A stretch of DNA of 64,000 nt, from NCBI GenBank assembly GCA_009841335.1, contig VXLY01000112.1, positions 1 to 64,000 on the forward strand, read 5' to 3'. This stretch comes from Rhodothermaceae bacterium. GTDB taxonomy: Bacteria; Bacteroidota; Rhodothermia; Rhodothermales; Bin80. The translations under genes were made by a program, and so were the position numbers. The notes beneath the pieces were generated by a model, which saw nothing but the letters and a program-made list of their open reading frames with translations, did no database searches and was not told the origin of the DNA. Positions 53,101 through 62,939 of the stretch are shown piece by piece. Each line of letters starts with the position of its first letter. Within the stretch, counting starts at the first letter, position 1.

Positions 53101-55506
53101 ATGAAAAGATTATTTCAATTGACTTTTGGAGCAATGATCACTCTGGCGTTCTTTCAGTCTGCGAATGCGCAGGATTGGGGACGTATTGAAGGCACCGTTT
53201 ACGTTGCCGAGGGCATTATGGCAACGGATGCTACGGTTAGCCTAGTGGGTTTGAACTACGTTCAGCAAGTTGATGAATCTGGACGATACGTGTTTGAAGA
53301 AGTGCCCTCCGGTTCGGTACTTCTACGCGTTACGAGTCTGCGTTGGGGGCGGAATTCAATATCAGTCACAGTTGTGGCAGGAGAAACGACGGAAGCAAAT
53401 ATTCAGGTGCTACGTGATGTTCACTTGGAAGAGATTGTTGTTTCGACAGGTCCAGTGGCTCTTACCCGGTCCGAGCTGGTGAATCCGATAGGGGTTCTGA
53501 CAGGCCGGGACCTTATTGAATCAAGTGCACTCAGCCTGGGGGAATCTTTGAAGGAGATGCCAGGAATTTCATCATCATATTTTGGTCCGGCAATCAGCCG
53601 ACCGATTATTGGTGGGGTTGGAGGTAGCCGAGTGAAAATTCTTCAGCAGGGCGTGGAGACAGGCGATCTTAGCGATCAGGGTGCAGATCACGCGATGAAT
53701 ATTGACGCTTTTGATGCTGGGCGGATTGAGATTATTCGTGGACCAAGTGCGCTTCTGTATGGAAGCAATGCAACTGGCGGGGTCGTAAATATTATTGATG
53801 GTCGGGTTCCAAATGAGCGGCCGGCAGGCTTTGTTGAAGGAAGCTTAATGGGCAGGATTGGATCAGTAGCAGATGAGCGAGGTGGAGGTGGAAATATATC
53901 TGGAGCTTTCGGGAACATCGTTTGGCGTGCCCGTGGCCTGGTGCGTGAAAGTGGCGATATTGCAACACCGGAATTCATGCCCGAAGAGGAGCATGACGAA
54001 CATGATGAACATGATGAAGATCATGAAGAAGAACACCATGAAGAAGAGGAGCATGAAGAAGAGGAACATGCTGAGGAGTATTTAACTAGTATTGAGAACT
54101 CCGGGAGTTCACTGACCAGGGGGTCGTTTGGCTTATCCTGGATTGGTCGACGCGGATATTTTGGAGGTGCCGTGACGGTGCATAACAATAATCATGGTGT
54201 TCCGGGCCATGCTCATCACGGGCACGAGGAGGAGCATGATGAAGATCATGAGGATGAGGATCATGATGATGAGGATCATGATGATGAAGATCATGAGGAT
54301 GAAGAAGGCGTCGGAGAAGTGACTGCAGATATGACCTCCACAACATACGATCTTGAAGGTGCGTACCGCTTCTCCAACACGATTCTTCGGGGAATACGCT
54401 TCAGGGCCGCCCTCACTGACTACGAAACTGCCGAAGTGGAACATATTGAAGAAGGGGAAGAGGAGGGAGTCAGCACTATTTTGGGCAGGGATCAGTTGGA
54501 AGGTCGTTTGGAATTGGATCATGTGCTTGCTACCAATATGGTAGGGGTAGCCGGCATACAGATTGCGAACAGTGAACTGACGATTGAGGGGAGTGAGGCT
54601 TTCCTGCCAGATGCGCTGTCAACCGGTATTGGTGTATTTGCACTTGAACGCATAAACCTCGACGCATTGAGGTTTGAGCTTTCCGGTCGCATGCAATGGC
54701 AAACACATGATCCAAGAGAATCCGGGATGAGAGAAAGATCCTTCTCGGCTTTAAGTTTGAGTGGAGGCGTGAACTACCAAAGAAGCGAGGACGTCAGATT
54801 TTCCCTCAGTTGGGCCCGTGCGTCAAAGATGCCGGATGTGACGGAATTGTACGCCCAGGGATTGCATACCTCAACACGTGCTGTGGAGATAGGTAATGAA
54901 AATCTAGAAGTCGAAACGACCAACGGACTAACAATCGCCAGCCACATTCAGAAAGATCTTTTGGAGGCAACGATCAGCGCGTACACAAATCACGCGAACA
55001 ACTTTATATATCTTGCGCCGACGGAACGGGAAGAAGAGGGCAATCCGGTTTACCAGATGAATCAGGCCGAGGCCAGAATTTCGGGGGTCGAAGTTGATAC
55101 AAGGTTTGAATTGCTGCACGGGTCAACGTCACACTTGGTGCTGCGTTTGTGGGGTGACTTTGTGAGAGGGCGATTGGTTGAAAACGAAGAGGATCTGCCT
55201 CGCATGCCCCCCTTGCGTGTGGGGGCAGGGCTTGGGTACGATTTCGGCAATTTTGGTATTGACTTTTCCGTGAAACATGTGACTGATCAGGAAAAGGTGT
55301 TTCCGGGAGAAGAGGAGACCCATGGTTATACCATGGTCAACGCCACCGGGAGATACCGCAGGGTTATAGGCTCTACAGTTCAGATTTTATCCATTCAGGG
55401 CATAAACTTGACGGATGTTCTCGCGCGGGAGCATACGTCGTTTGTGAAGGGCCTGGTGCCATTGCCCGGTCGGGATATCCGGTTATCCTACACATTTGTG
55501 TTCTAG
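53101..55506 (+). CDS. TonB-dependent receptor with His/Asp/Glu-rich loops (metal uptake-like)
   Basis: An 801-residue receptor with a signal peptide ending A-N-A-Q, an N-terminal carboxypeptidase-regulatory-like domain, a plug (G-P-S-A-L-L-Y-G-S-N-A-T-G-G-V-V-N-I-I-D-G) and a beta-barrel ending in Phe. Two long runs of His, Glu and Asp lie in predicted outer loops at about residues 295-326 and 370-402 (H-A-H-H-G-H-E-E-E-H). This is the layout of ZnuD-type zinc receptors, so metal capture is likely. The ATG at 53101 puts the signal peptide first. No Zur-type operator was recognised. Confidence 0.88.
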   Translation: MKRLFQLTFGAMITLAFFQSANAQDWGRIEGTVYVAEGIMATDATVSLVGLNYVQQVDESGRYVFEEVPSGSVLLRVTSLRWGRNSISVTVVAGETTEANIQVLRDVHLEEIVVSTGPVALTRSELVNPIGVLTGRDLIESSALSLGESLKEMPGISSSYFGPAISRPIIGGVGGSRVKILQQGVETGDLSDQGADHAMNIDAFDAGRIEIIRGPSALLYGSNATGGVVNIIDGRVPNERPAGFVEGSLMGRIGSVADERGGGGNISGAFGNIVWRARGLVRESGDIATPEFMPEEEHDEHDEHDEDHEEEHHEEEEHEEEEHAEEYLTSIENSGSSLTRGSFGLSWIGRRGYFGGAVTVHNNNHGVPGHAHHGHEEEHDEDHEDEDHDDEDHDDEDHEDEEGVGEVTADMTSTTYDLEGAYRFSNTILRGIRFRAALTDYETAEVEHIEEGEEEGVSTILGRDQLEGRLELDHVLATNMVGVAGIQIANSELTIEGSEAFLPDALSTGIGVFALERINLDALRFELSGRMQWQTHDPRESGMRERSFSALSLSGGVNYQRSEDVRFSLSWARASKMPDVTELYAQGLHTSTRAVEIGNENLEVETTNGLTIASHIQKDLLEATISAYTNHANNFIYLAPTEREEEGNPVYQMNQAEARISGVEVDTRFELLHGSTSHLVLRLWGDFVRGRLVENEEDLPRMPPLRVGAGLGYDFGNFGIDFSVKHVTDQEKVFPGEEETHGYTMVNATGRYRRVIGSTVQILSIQGINLTDVLAREHTSFVKGLVPLPGRDIRLSYTFVF

Positions 55507-55870
55507 TACAGGATATTGCGACTGACTGATTTACCTCTCAAGGCGTGTCGGAATAGCATTGCCGGGAGGAGTAGAGGTCGTCTCTCGCGGACAGTTGATT
55601 TGCCGGTAGTGAAACGGGATAGTTTTTGGGGTGTATGCATTACTGGACCGATTTAAGGGGACGTCGTGATTCAATTTCAAGGGTCCTCGGGGTCACCGAT
55701 ATGAACGCTTTTTTTGGCGCAGTTGTCCCACTCTGGGATGCCGATGGCAGATACAGCTATACACTGTCATGCAATACTGTCAACATTTTCTCAATAGACG
55801 ACTCGCCTTGAAGGTTACAGTTAAGTACATAATGCCTTAGCTTACCCGTCGGTCAGTATCCGCTATTGTT
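55507..55870. other. 364-bp region with no confident gene
   Basis: No coding frame with a recognised domain is seen. Around 55665-55690 the GTGATTCAA block resembles the dispersed repeat very weakly. The DUF1800 promoter probably lies at the right end. Confidence 0.3.
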
Positions 55871-57490
55871 GTGTCAGATCCTCTTTTTGAAGTTCCTCGC
55901 AGATTTCGTCATTACTTCAAGGAGCGCGGACAAAAGCCCTCCACAAGTGAAGTATTGTCAGCCCCAGCGCAGACGAGCGCAGGTTTGGATCCTTATGATC
56001 AGCCCCTCACACGTCGAGAGGCGGCGCATCTGTTTCGAAGGATTGCATTCGGTGGCAGTACTGCCCAGGTAGAAGCAGTTGCCGGACGTTTAGCTCCCGA
56101 GGCGGTACATCAGATCGTGCAGGAGGGAATTCAAAGCCCGATGCCTGCTCCTCCTTCCTGGCATCAAGACTGGCCTCCGTGGGGGGAATCAGACCGTGTC
56201 AAACAGGCTTATTTTGACAAACAGTTTAGCTGGGCAGCGGAGCTCAGCGCTGTTTGGCTCAAGCAGAAGGTCGAAAATGGTCTACGTGACCGAATGACGC
56301 TTTTTTGGCACGATCACTTTGCAACAGAGCGCGCTACATATTTCTACGCCATTCTGGCTCACAAGCACCTCACTACATTGCGCAAATACGCGCTGGGAAA
56401 CTTCAGGGATTTCGTCGTTGCCGTCGGAATTGATCCCGCGATGCTGATCTACCTTGACGGTAGACTCAGTACGCGGCAGAATCCTAACGAAAATTATGCC
56501 AGGGAGCTTGTTGAACTCTTCACAATGGGACAGTTCGACAAGCATGGCAATCCCAACTACACACAGGATGACATTGTAGAGCTGTCAAGAGCACTGACAG
56601 GCTATCAGGTGGACTACAGGTTTTTCAGGGCGCATTTAACACAGAGTTTGCGGGATGCCACAAACAAAACCATCTTCGGCAGAACCGAACGGTTTGACTT
56701 TGGGGGGGCGCATCTTGTACTATTTGAGGAACGAGCTCCCCAGATTGCAGACTTCATGGCACGCAAGCTTTACAGGGAATTTGTTTATATAACGCCGCAT
56801 GAGGCCGTCGTTGAGCAGCTCGCTCAATGCTTTCTAGATAACAATTTTGAAATCGCTCCGGTACTGGAAGCCTTGTTCTCCAGCCGTCACTTTTATTCAG
56901 AGGAGGTGATCGGGGCACAAATAAAGAGCCCGGCCGCAATGTTTGTCGGCATTCTGCGGGCTTTCGGGCAGGGCGTTCCCCCACGTTCTGGACTGAACTC
57001 CATCCGTTACGGGATGAAGCGTCTGTCCCAAGATATTTTTGATCCGCCCAGTGTCGCCGGCTGGCCCGGGTACCGGAGTTGGATCTCGACCTCCTCGTTA
57101 CCTGAACGATGGTCACAGCTCAGTAAGCTGTTACAGCCGATCCAGTTCGGGATTTTCAATCTGAACGGAGTCAAACTTGCCCGGGAACTTGTCGATGAAA
57201 ATGATGATATGGCGGTGTTTAAAGTTCCGGTGGCAATCGCCGAACGCCTTTTGGCCGTACCACTTGAGGACATCTCTATTGATGCACCACCCGAATTCGC
57301 CGGCGACTTGATCACCCATCCAATTCCTGACGAAATACAGAACGGTCCGAGCTATGTTCTGGATCTGACGCGCATTTTTCTTCGCGGTTTTCCATGGTAC
57401 AGCTGGAGCCTTAGTCGGCAGGGGATCGCGTACCAGACGATGGAATACATCAGGTGGATAGCCGGGTTGCCGGAGTATCAGCTCAACTAG
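55871..57490 (+). CDS. DUF1800 family protein
   Basis: A 539-residue protein from a GTG start. The DUF1800 domain covers most of it: L-T-R-R-E-A-A-H-L-F-R-R-I-A-F-G-G, M-T-L-F-W-H-D-H-F-A-T, N-E-N-Y-A-R-E-L-V-E-L-F-T-M-G and P-P-S-V-A-G-W-P-G. No signal peptide is predicted by eye. The family is found paired with DUF1501, as here, where the next gene begins 5 bp later. The biochemical role is not known; in many bacteria the pair accompanies cell-surface or degradation loci. Confidence 0.9.
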   Translation: MSDPLFEVPRRFRHYFKERGQKPSTSEVLSAPAQTSAGLDPYDQPLTRREAAHLFRRIAFGGSTAQVEAVAGRLAPEAVHQIVQEGIQSPMPAPPSWHQDWPPWGESDRVKQAYFDKQFSWAAELSAVWLKQKVENGLRDRMTLFWHDHFATERATYFYAILAHKHLTTLRKYALGNFRDFVVAVGIDPAMLIYLDGRLSTRQNPNENYARELVELFTMGQFDKHGNPNYTQDDIVELSRALTGYQVDYRFFRAHLTQSLRDATNKTIFGRTERFDFGGAHLVLFEERAPQIADFMARKLYREFVYITPHEAVVEQLAQCFLDNNFEIAPVLEALFSSRHFYSEEVIGAQIKSPAAMFVGILRAFGQGVPPRSGLNSIRYGMKRLSQDIFDPPSVAGWPGYRSWISTSSLPERWSQLSKLLQPIQFGIFNLNGVKLARELVDENDDMAVFKVPVAIAERLLAVPLEDISIDAPPEFAGDLITHPIPDEIQNGPSYVLDLTRIFLRGFPWYSWSLSRQGIAYQTMEYIRWIAGLPEYQLN

Positions 57491-57495
57491 GAATC

Positions 57496-59133
57496 ATGGA
57501 GCACGGAGTAAGCGAGCGATTTGGAAGCTGTCTGGAGCACGGATGTGCACACACGGATGAGCACAGTCTGTGGTCACGAAGGAATTTCCTGACCAGTCTG
57601 GGGCAGGCCATCGGTTCCTCAATAGTGCTGGGTTCCACGACCATCAATGCATTGGCAAGCTCCCCCGTGCTGGATATGCTTCACCGTCACGATTCCGAGC
57701 GGATACTGGTACTGCTGCAGCTTGGGGGTGGGAATGACGGTCTTAATACGATTATTCCAGTTGAAGATGGTTATTATTTTCGTGCACGTCCGACGCTCTC
57801 TATCCCCAAACGGGTAGCCCTGCCATTGACGGATACGTTGGGACTGCATCCTGCGCTGAATACATTGCGCGGGCGCTACAATGATGGACAGATGGCCATT
57901 ATCCAGGGAGTCGGATACAAGGATTCAAGCTTATCGCACTTTGACGGTACCGATAATTGGATGTCGGGCACGACATCGGTCGGGCATGATGCATCTGGAT
58001 GGGTAGGGCGAAAGCTGGAGTTCAGTCACCCCGACTTTGAAACAAAGCCGCGTGAGTATCCTCTGGCCGTTCAGGTAGGCGGTATTTCCTCGCGACTGTT
58101 TGACGGACGCGAGAACGGAATGGGGATGACCATGGCCAATGTGGAGGTATTTCGGCGGCTCGTGCGGACAGGTCGGTTGTTTGACGAAAACACTGCTCCA
58201 GATAATGCTTACGGCGACGAGGTTGCTTTCGTGCGTCGTATAGCCAATGATACATTTACTTACGGCCGGGCCGTCCAGGAAGCTGCTGCGAGGGCAGGCA
58301 ATGCCATTTCGTATCCGCGAGTTGTGCCAGCGTACCTCACCGACAGGCTTTCCATAGTCGCCCGTCTCATCAAAGGCAGGCTGGGGGCGCGGGTGTATCA
58401 TGTTGGTTTGGGTGGATTCGATACACACGGTTCACAGGGTAGTGTGTATGGACGTCACGCAACGCTGCTTAAAGCTATGGCAGAGACGGTAAATGCTTTT
58501 CTGAATGACCTGGGTGAGCTCAGCAAGGAGGTGCTGGTCATGACTTTTTCGGAGTTCGGCAGACGGGTCAACGAGAACGGCTCGGACGGGACCGATCATG
58601 GTACCGCAGCGCCGTTGTTCCTGTTTGGACCGGGCGTCAAAGGCGGGATCCTCGGCGATACACCGTCACTTCGTGATCTGGATGCTCATGGCAACCTCAA
58701 GTATGGAATTGATTTTCGTGCTGTTTATTCGACGGTGCTGCAACACTGGTTTGGTTTCACAGGTCCTGCCAGTGCCCAGGTCCTGGGTGAATCGTTTGAT
58801 CCGCTGGACATTATTGCCAATCCATCGGATCCTACATTTACCGGTGCTGAGTCAACAGCTGAAGTTCCCGATTCCTTTGTATTGCATCAGAATTACCCCA
58901 ACCCATTCAACCCTGCGACGACTATTGAGTACCGGCTTGGAGTACCGGGCAGCGTTACGCTTGATGTTATTGATTTAACGGGGCGAAGGATAGAGACATT
59001 GGTGGACCGTATGCAGCCGCCCGGACAGTACTCTGTTCAATTTGATGCTGCCGGGCTACCAAGCGGGACCTATCTCTACCAATTGCGTGTGGGTACTCAG
59101 GTAGCCTCGCGCAGAATGGTCCTGCTCAGATAG
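57496..59133 (+). CDS. DUF1501 protein with Tat signal and T9SS sorting tag
   Basis: A 545-residue protein from the ATG at 57496. A twin-arginine signal S-R-R-N-F-L is at 27-32. The DUF1501 domain (sulfatase-like fold) has L-Q-L-G-G-G-N-D-G-L-N-T, S-L-S-H-F-D-G-T-D-N-W, G-F-D-T-H-G-S-Q-G and F-S-E-F-G-R-R-V-N-E-N-G. The C-terminal about 80 residues form a type A sorting domain (N-Y-P-N-P-F-N-P...T-Y-L-Y-Q-L), typical of Rhodothermota and Ignavibacteria. It is probably exported and fixed at the surface. Its stop overlaps the convergent pnuC by 37 bp. Confidence 0.92.
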   Translation: MEHGVSERFGSCLEHGCAHTDEHSLWSRRNFLTSLGQAIGSSIVLGSTTINALASSPVLDMLHRHDSERILVLLQLGGGNDGLNTIIPVEDGYYFRARPTLSIPKRVALPLTDTLGLHPALNTLRGRYNDGQMAIIQGVGYKDSSLSHFDGTDNWMSGTTSVGHDASGWVGRKLEFSHPDFETKPREYPLAVQVGGISSRLFDGRENGMGMTMANVEVFRRLVRTGRLFDENTAPDNAYGDEVAFVRRIANDTFTYGRAVQEAAARAGNAISYPRVVPAYLTDRLSIVARLIKGRLGARVYHVGLGGFDTHGSQGSVYGRHATLLKAMAETVNAFLNDLGELSKEVLVMTFSEFGRRVNENGSDGTDHGTAAPLFLFGPGVKGGILGDTPSLRDLDAHGNLKYGIDFRAVYSTVLQHWFGFTGPASAQVLGESFDPLDIIANPSDPTFTGAESTAEVPDSFVLHQNYPNPFNPATTIEYRLGVPGSVTLDVIDLTGRRIETLVDRMQPPGQYSVQFDAAGLPSGTYLYQLRVGTQVASRRMVLLR

Positions 59134-59708
59134 GAAGTTCGCCACGCGATATATCCTGTGGTAGCCAGTCCGAGGTAGAGTACGTAGAGCAGAAGCGTAA
59201 AATAGAGTTCAGTGGCGAAAAAGAGACCAACATAGATCGCGTCAGTCACAATCCAGACGAGCCAGCTCTCGAGAATTTTGCGTGCAGCCATCCAGCTTGC
59301 AATCACGCTGAGCGTGGTCGTCAGGGCTTCTGTTAGCGGATAGGGCGATTCGGTCACGTAGTATTTAAGCAGCAGTGCAAATCCTGCGGTTCCCGCTACG
59401 GTCAAAGTAAGAAGTATTATACCAACCACGGGACGGAGTCGGGTGACCAGCAATGTTCCCCCGTCGGGCCCACCGGTTAACCAGGAACGCCATCCATAGA
59501 TAGATATGCCAACGAATAGCCCCTGGAGGAGCATAGTTGTGTAGAGACGGTCCTCAAAGAATACAACGGCAAAAAGCAGACTGCTGATGATGGCAACCGG
59601 CCAGGTCCAGATGTTTTGGCGAACATTAAACCAAACGCACAGGACGCCCGTAAGCACAGCGGCGACTTCCAAAGGCCGCTCTTCAAGAAATTCCAGGAGA
59701 GTATTCAC
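59097..59708 (-). CDS. pnuC: PnuC-family nicotinamide riboside/mononucleotide transporter
   Basis: A 203-residue membrane protein with about seven hydrophobic helices. The PnuC motifs are W-F-N-V-R-Q-N-I-W-T-W-P near residue 26 and S-W-L-V-W-I-V-T-D-A-I-Y-V-G-L-F near 148. PnuC takes up NAD precursors by facilitated diffusion. No NadR gene is in this window. It overlaps the FG-GAP gene by 4 bp upstream and the DUF1501 gene tail to tail by 37 bp. Confidence 0.9.
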   Translation of the reverse strand: MNTLLEFLEERPLEVAAVLTGVLCVWFNVRQNIWTWPVAIISSLLFAVVFFEDRLYTTMLLQGLFVGISIYGWRSWLTGGPDGGTLLVTRLRPVVGIILLTLTVAGTAGFALLLKYYVTESPYPLTEALTTTLSVIASWMAARKILESWLVWIVTDAIYVGLFFATELYFTLLLYVLYLGLATTGYIAWRTSYLSRTILREAT

Positions 59709-60904
59709 CGGATCTGAATAACATAAGCCGCTCCCGCATCCGTGCTGCCTGCTGCACCAATCAGAGCAGTCTGTTTGTATAGATCAATAGAGTTGCCGAA
59801 AGCAGCTTCCCCAATATCTATGATTCCCTGGTAGTGCCATTGTCCATTGCTGCGGGCAAATATGTAGACCACGCGATCAACATTGAAATTCAAACGGAGT
59901 TGTTCGTCGTAGCCAACAACAAGGGCTCGATCCCCGTACAGTGCTACTTCTGTACCGAAAGCCCCTTTCCGGTAGGGCGTAGGGGGTTCCAGCGTAGCAG
60001 TTTTGATCCAGGCTCCGGTTGAATCGCGTGCGAATAAAGTAGCCTGCCCGGACTCATTCCGGCCAGCCGTAGTCTGTCCAACCAGCAGCTCATCGCCGTG
60101 CAGGTCCAGTGAGATAAAAAAGCCTTCAATTCCTCCCAGCCGAGCAATCTCTGACCAGGATTCCTCCCGATCAGATTCAAATAGATAAACTGAGCCTGCG
60201 CGCCCGCTGAAATAGGCACTGCCTGCGACCGCCAGGCGGTCAAGGTGGAGTGTGGCGCTACCGCCAAAAATACCGGTCGACACGTCGTCGCTGCCAGTCA
60301 CTCTTTGCTTCAACGACCAAGTGCCATTGACTTTTTCGTAGATGTAGGCAGTGCCGTGCAGTTGACTACCACGTGTTGCATCACCGGCAGTTGTAAAGAG
60401 TATTCGATCGTCATGCACGGCTACGGCGGCACCTGCCGGTCCCTCCCGGTTATGGCCGGTGCTAGTAAGGCGCCCGGTCTGGGTCCAGTTGCCTGTATCG
60501 TTCCGTTCAAACACATAGACCGCATTCGAACGCTCGGTAGCGAAATATTCCTGAGTGCCGGCTACAAGGGCCACATTGCCATCAAGCGCAACCTTTCGAC
60601 CAAAAGCAAGGCCTTCCTCACAATCCGAAGGGACAAGCCGTGCTTTTTCATGCCAGTAACCGGTAGAATCCGCCAACTCAAAGATATAGGCGGCTCCGGC
60701 ACCTACTCCACAGGATGCTTCCCCACTTGCCCCAACGATCGCACGGGATCCGTCCAGCGCTACCGAAGTTCCGAAATAGTTGCCACTGGTTGTGTCTGCG
60801 TGAGGCAGCCGTGTGATCTGGGCGTGCGCGCATAATGTGCAGACCAATCCCCCAACGAGTACCGTGCCGAATTTTAGAAGACATCTCTGAGTGTAAGCGT
60901 TCAT
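59705..60904 (-). CDS. Secreted FG-GAP/integrin-like propeller protein
   Basis: A 399-residue protein with a signal peptide ending A-H-A-Q. It consists of seven repeats of the type F-G-T-S-V-A-L-D-G-S-R-A-I-V-G-A, each followed by A-A-Y-I-F, the FG-GAP beta-propeller seen in T9SS-rich phyla. It lacks a sorting tag and a lipobox. It overlaps pnuC by 4 bp, which may couple the two for translation. Function is unknown. Confidence 0.8.
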   Translation of the reverse strand: MNAYTQRCLLKFGTVLVGGLVCTLCAHAQITRLPHADTTSGNYFGTSVALDGSRAIVGASGEASCGVGAGAAYIFELADSTGYWHEKARLVPSDCEEGLAFGRKVALDGNVALVAGTQEYFATERSNAVYVFERNDTGNWTQTGRLTSTGHNREGPAGAAVAVHDDRILFTTAGDATRGSQLHGTAYIYEKVNGTWSLKQRVTGSDDVSTGIFGGSATLHLDRLAVAGSAYFSGRAGSVYLFESDREESWSEIARLGGIEGFFISLDLHGDELLVGQTTAGRNESGQATLFARDSTGAWIKTATLEPPTPYRKGAFGTEVALYGDRALVVGYDEQLRLNFNVDRVVYIFARSNGQWHYQGIIDIGEAAFGNSIDLYKQTALIGAAGSTDAGAAYVIQIR

Positions 60905-60920
60905 TGAAACAATCGGTCGC

Positions 60921-62930
60921 TCACGTACTATGATCTCCCAACGATTCCACTAGCGCCTCCCAGCGTGCATACAGATCGTCCAGTTCTTTTTGGATAGACG
61001 CGTAGTTTGCACTTGCCTCTTTTGCACGCACGGGATTCGAGTAAACGTTCGGATCGGCCAGTGCTTTTTCTGTTGCACGCTTTCGCGACTCAGCTTCTGC
61101 AATCGCTGATTCAGCTTCATCACAGAGCCACTGTTTTTGGTGACGGGTCAGCTCATCTGTGGCAGTTTGTCCATTCATCTGTGCCTGACGGTACGCACGA
61201 TTGCGGGCCTCAGCCTCGCGCCGTTTTTCCTCCTTGGTTTTGGGTCCGCCGGACCGCGCGCGGGTTTTGCGGGTCGGCTTTTTCGCAATTGGGCGCTCGT
61301 GCGCAATTCGGCTGAGGGATCCGTGGGTAAGTGCCCATCGATACTCCGAATAAGTACCCTCGTATGTGCGTACCCCGTGATCGCCTATATACCAGACTAC
61401 ATTGGCGACATGGTCAAGAAAATGTCGATCGTGACTCACAACTACAAAGGTTCCATTGTACTGTCGAAGCGCTTCAATCAACACCTTGATGGACTGGATG
61501 TCAAGATGATTGGTCGGCTCGTCCAGTATCAGGAAGTTGGCAGGATTGACAAGTGTTCTGGCGAGTGCGAGGCGACTCTTTTCGCCCCCGGAAAGGGCTT
61601 GGACCGGCTTGAACACATCATCGCCCGTAAACAGAAACGCCCCAAGGAGTGTGCGCAAGTAAACGTCTTCGCGCCCGACGGCTTCCCGGTCGAGTGATTC
61701 AAGTACTGTATCGGTACCAATCAGAGAATCTGCTTGATGCTGGGCAAAGAATCGGGTTTCTACGTTATGCCCTTCCTTTCGTGACCCTTCAATAGTCTCG
61801 CTCCCAAAAAGTATGCACGCCAGGGTTGATTTACCTGCACCGTTTTTGCCGATAAGTGCAATTTTTTGTCCGCGGGAGATCTCGAGGGGTCCAGCTTTGT
61901 CAAATACGCACACGTCCGGCTCTTCTGAACCTGCATAGCTTTTTGAGAATTCGCTTACAGACAAGACTATTCGACCGGACCGGTTTGGCGACGGGAACCG
62001 TATTCGAATCTGGGCATCTGGTGAGTCAGGTGACTGTAGACGCTCAAGTTTTTCGAGATGTTTTATTCGGCTCTGGACTTGGCGTGCTTTTGATGCTTTG
62101 TACCGGAAGCGTGCGATGAACCGCTCGGCCTGGAGGATTTCGCGTTGCTGGTTTTCATAGGCGGCCTGTTCAAGCGTACGCCGTTTTTCCCGTTCAACCA
62201 GGAAGTAATCATAGTTCCCGGCGTATTCTACAATACGGCCGCGATACAGATGTGCGACAGTGTTAATCATCCTGTTGAGGAAGTACCGGTCGTGTGACAC
62301 CAGAACAACTGTACCCGCATAGTTACTCAAATATTGTTCCAACCAGTCTATGCTTAGGATGTCAAGGTGATTGGTGGGTTCATCAAGCAGCAACACGTCT
62401 GGTTTCTGGAGTAGGATACGCGCCAGTGACACCCGCATTCGATAACCTCCAGAGAGGGTTTCTACGGGTCGTGTCAGGTCATCAGTTGCGAACCCTAACC
62501 CTTCCAGAACCGTTTCTGCCCGTGCCTGTGCGGAATGTGCCTCCTGGATCGCCAGACGTTCGTGGATGGCTTCAAGCTTCCGCAGAATTTTTGCCTGGTC
62601 TGCGCCGGGAAGTTCCAGTGCCTGGGTGAGTGATTCTTCACGATCTTGGAGCTCCTCAATGGCCTCAAAGGCGGTCAATGTTTCTTCGATCACGGATCGC
62701 CTGGAAGTTATTTCCTGTACGTCCTGGGCCAAGTAACCAACCGAGCCGGCACGGGCCACCTCACCGTTATCGGGCTCGAGGTATCCCCCTATTACGCGCA
62801 GGAGGGTTGTTTTTCCAGCGCCATTGGGACCGATCAAACCGATGCGCTTACCATCCTTTAGGGTCCAGGTCAGCCCTTCAAGTATCTGGTTTCCCCCAAG
62901 TGCAACGTCAATTCCCTGTAGCTGAATCAA
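60921..62930 (-). CDS. ABC-F family ATP-binding protein
   Basis: A 669-residue soluble protein with two ABC domains. Domain 1 has Walker A G-P-N-G-A-G-K-T-T near residue 36 and signature L-S-G-G-Y with L-L-D-E-P-T-N-H-L-D. Domain 2 has G-K-N-G-A-G-K-S-T, L-S-G-G-E and L-I-L-D-E-P-T-N-H-L-D. The linker and the basic C-terminal coiled coil (about 560-665) are of the Uup/YheS kind. ABC-F proteins act on the ribosome in translation, and some give antibiotic resistance. It lies 16 bp upstream of the FG-GAP gene. Confidence 0.93.
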   Translation of the reverse strand: MIQLQGIDVALGGNQILEGLTWTLKDGKRIGLIGPNGAGKTTLLRVIGGYLEPDNGEVARAGSVGYLAQDVQEITSRRSVIEETLTAFEAIEELQDREESLTQALELPGADQAKILRKLEAIHERLAIQEAHSAQARAETVLEGLGFATDDLTRPVETLSGGYRMRVSLARILLQKPDVLLLDEPTNHLDILSIDWLEQYLSNYAGTVVLVSHDRYFLNRMINTVAHLYRGRIVEYAGNYDYFLVEREKRRTLEQAAYENQQREILQAERFIARFRYKASKARQVQSRIKHLEKLERLQSPDSPDAQIRIRFPSPNRSGRIVLSVSEFSKSYAGSEEPDVCVFDKAGPLEISRGQKIALIGKNGAGKSTLACILFGSETIEGSRKEGHNVETRFFAQHQADSLIGTDTVLESLDREAVGREDVYLRTLLGAFLFTGDDVFKPVQALSGGEKSRLALARTLVNPANFLILDEPTNHLDIQSIKVLIEALRQYNGTFVVVSHDRHFLDHVANVVWYIGDHGVRTYEGTYSEYRWALTHGSLSRIAHERPIAKKPTRKTRARSGGPKTKEEKRREAEARNRAYRQAQMNGQTATDELTRHQKQWLCDEAESAIAEAESRKRATEKALADPNVYSNPVRAKEASANYASIQKELDDLYARWEALVESLGDHST

Positions 62931-62939
62931 GGTGCCGAA

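Noticed and set aside
54000-54310. Microsatellite of GAT/CAT/GAA
   Set aside because: It is in frame within the TonB receptor and explained by His/Asp/Glu loops, so it was kept as a property of that gene.
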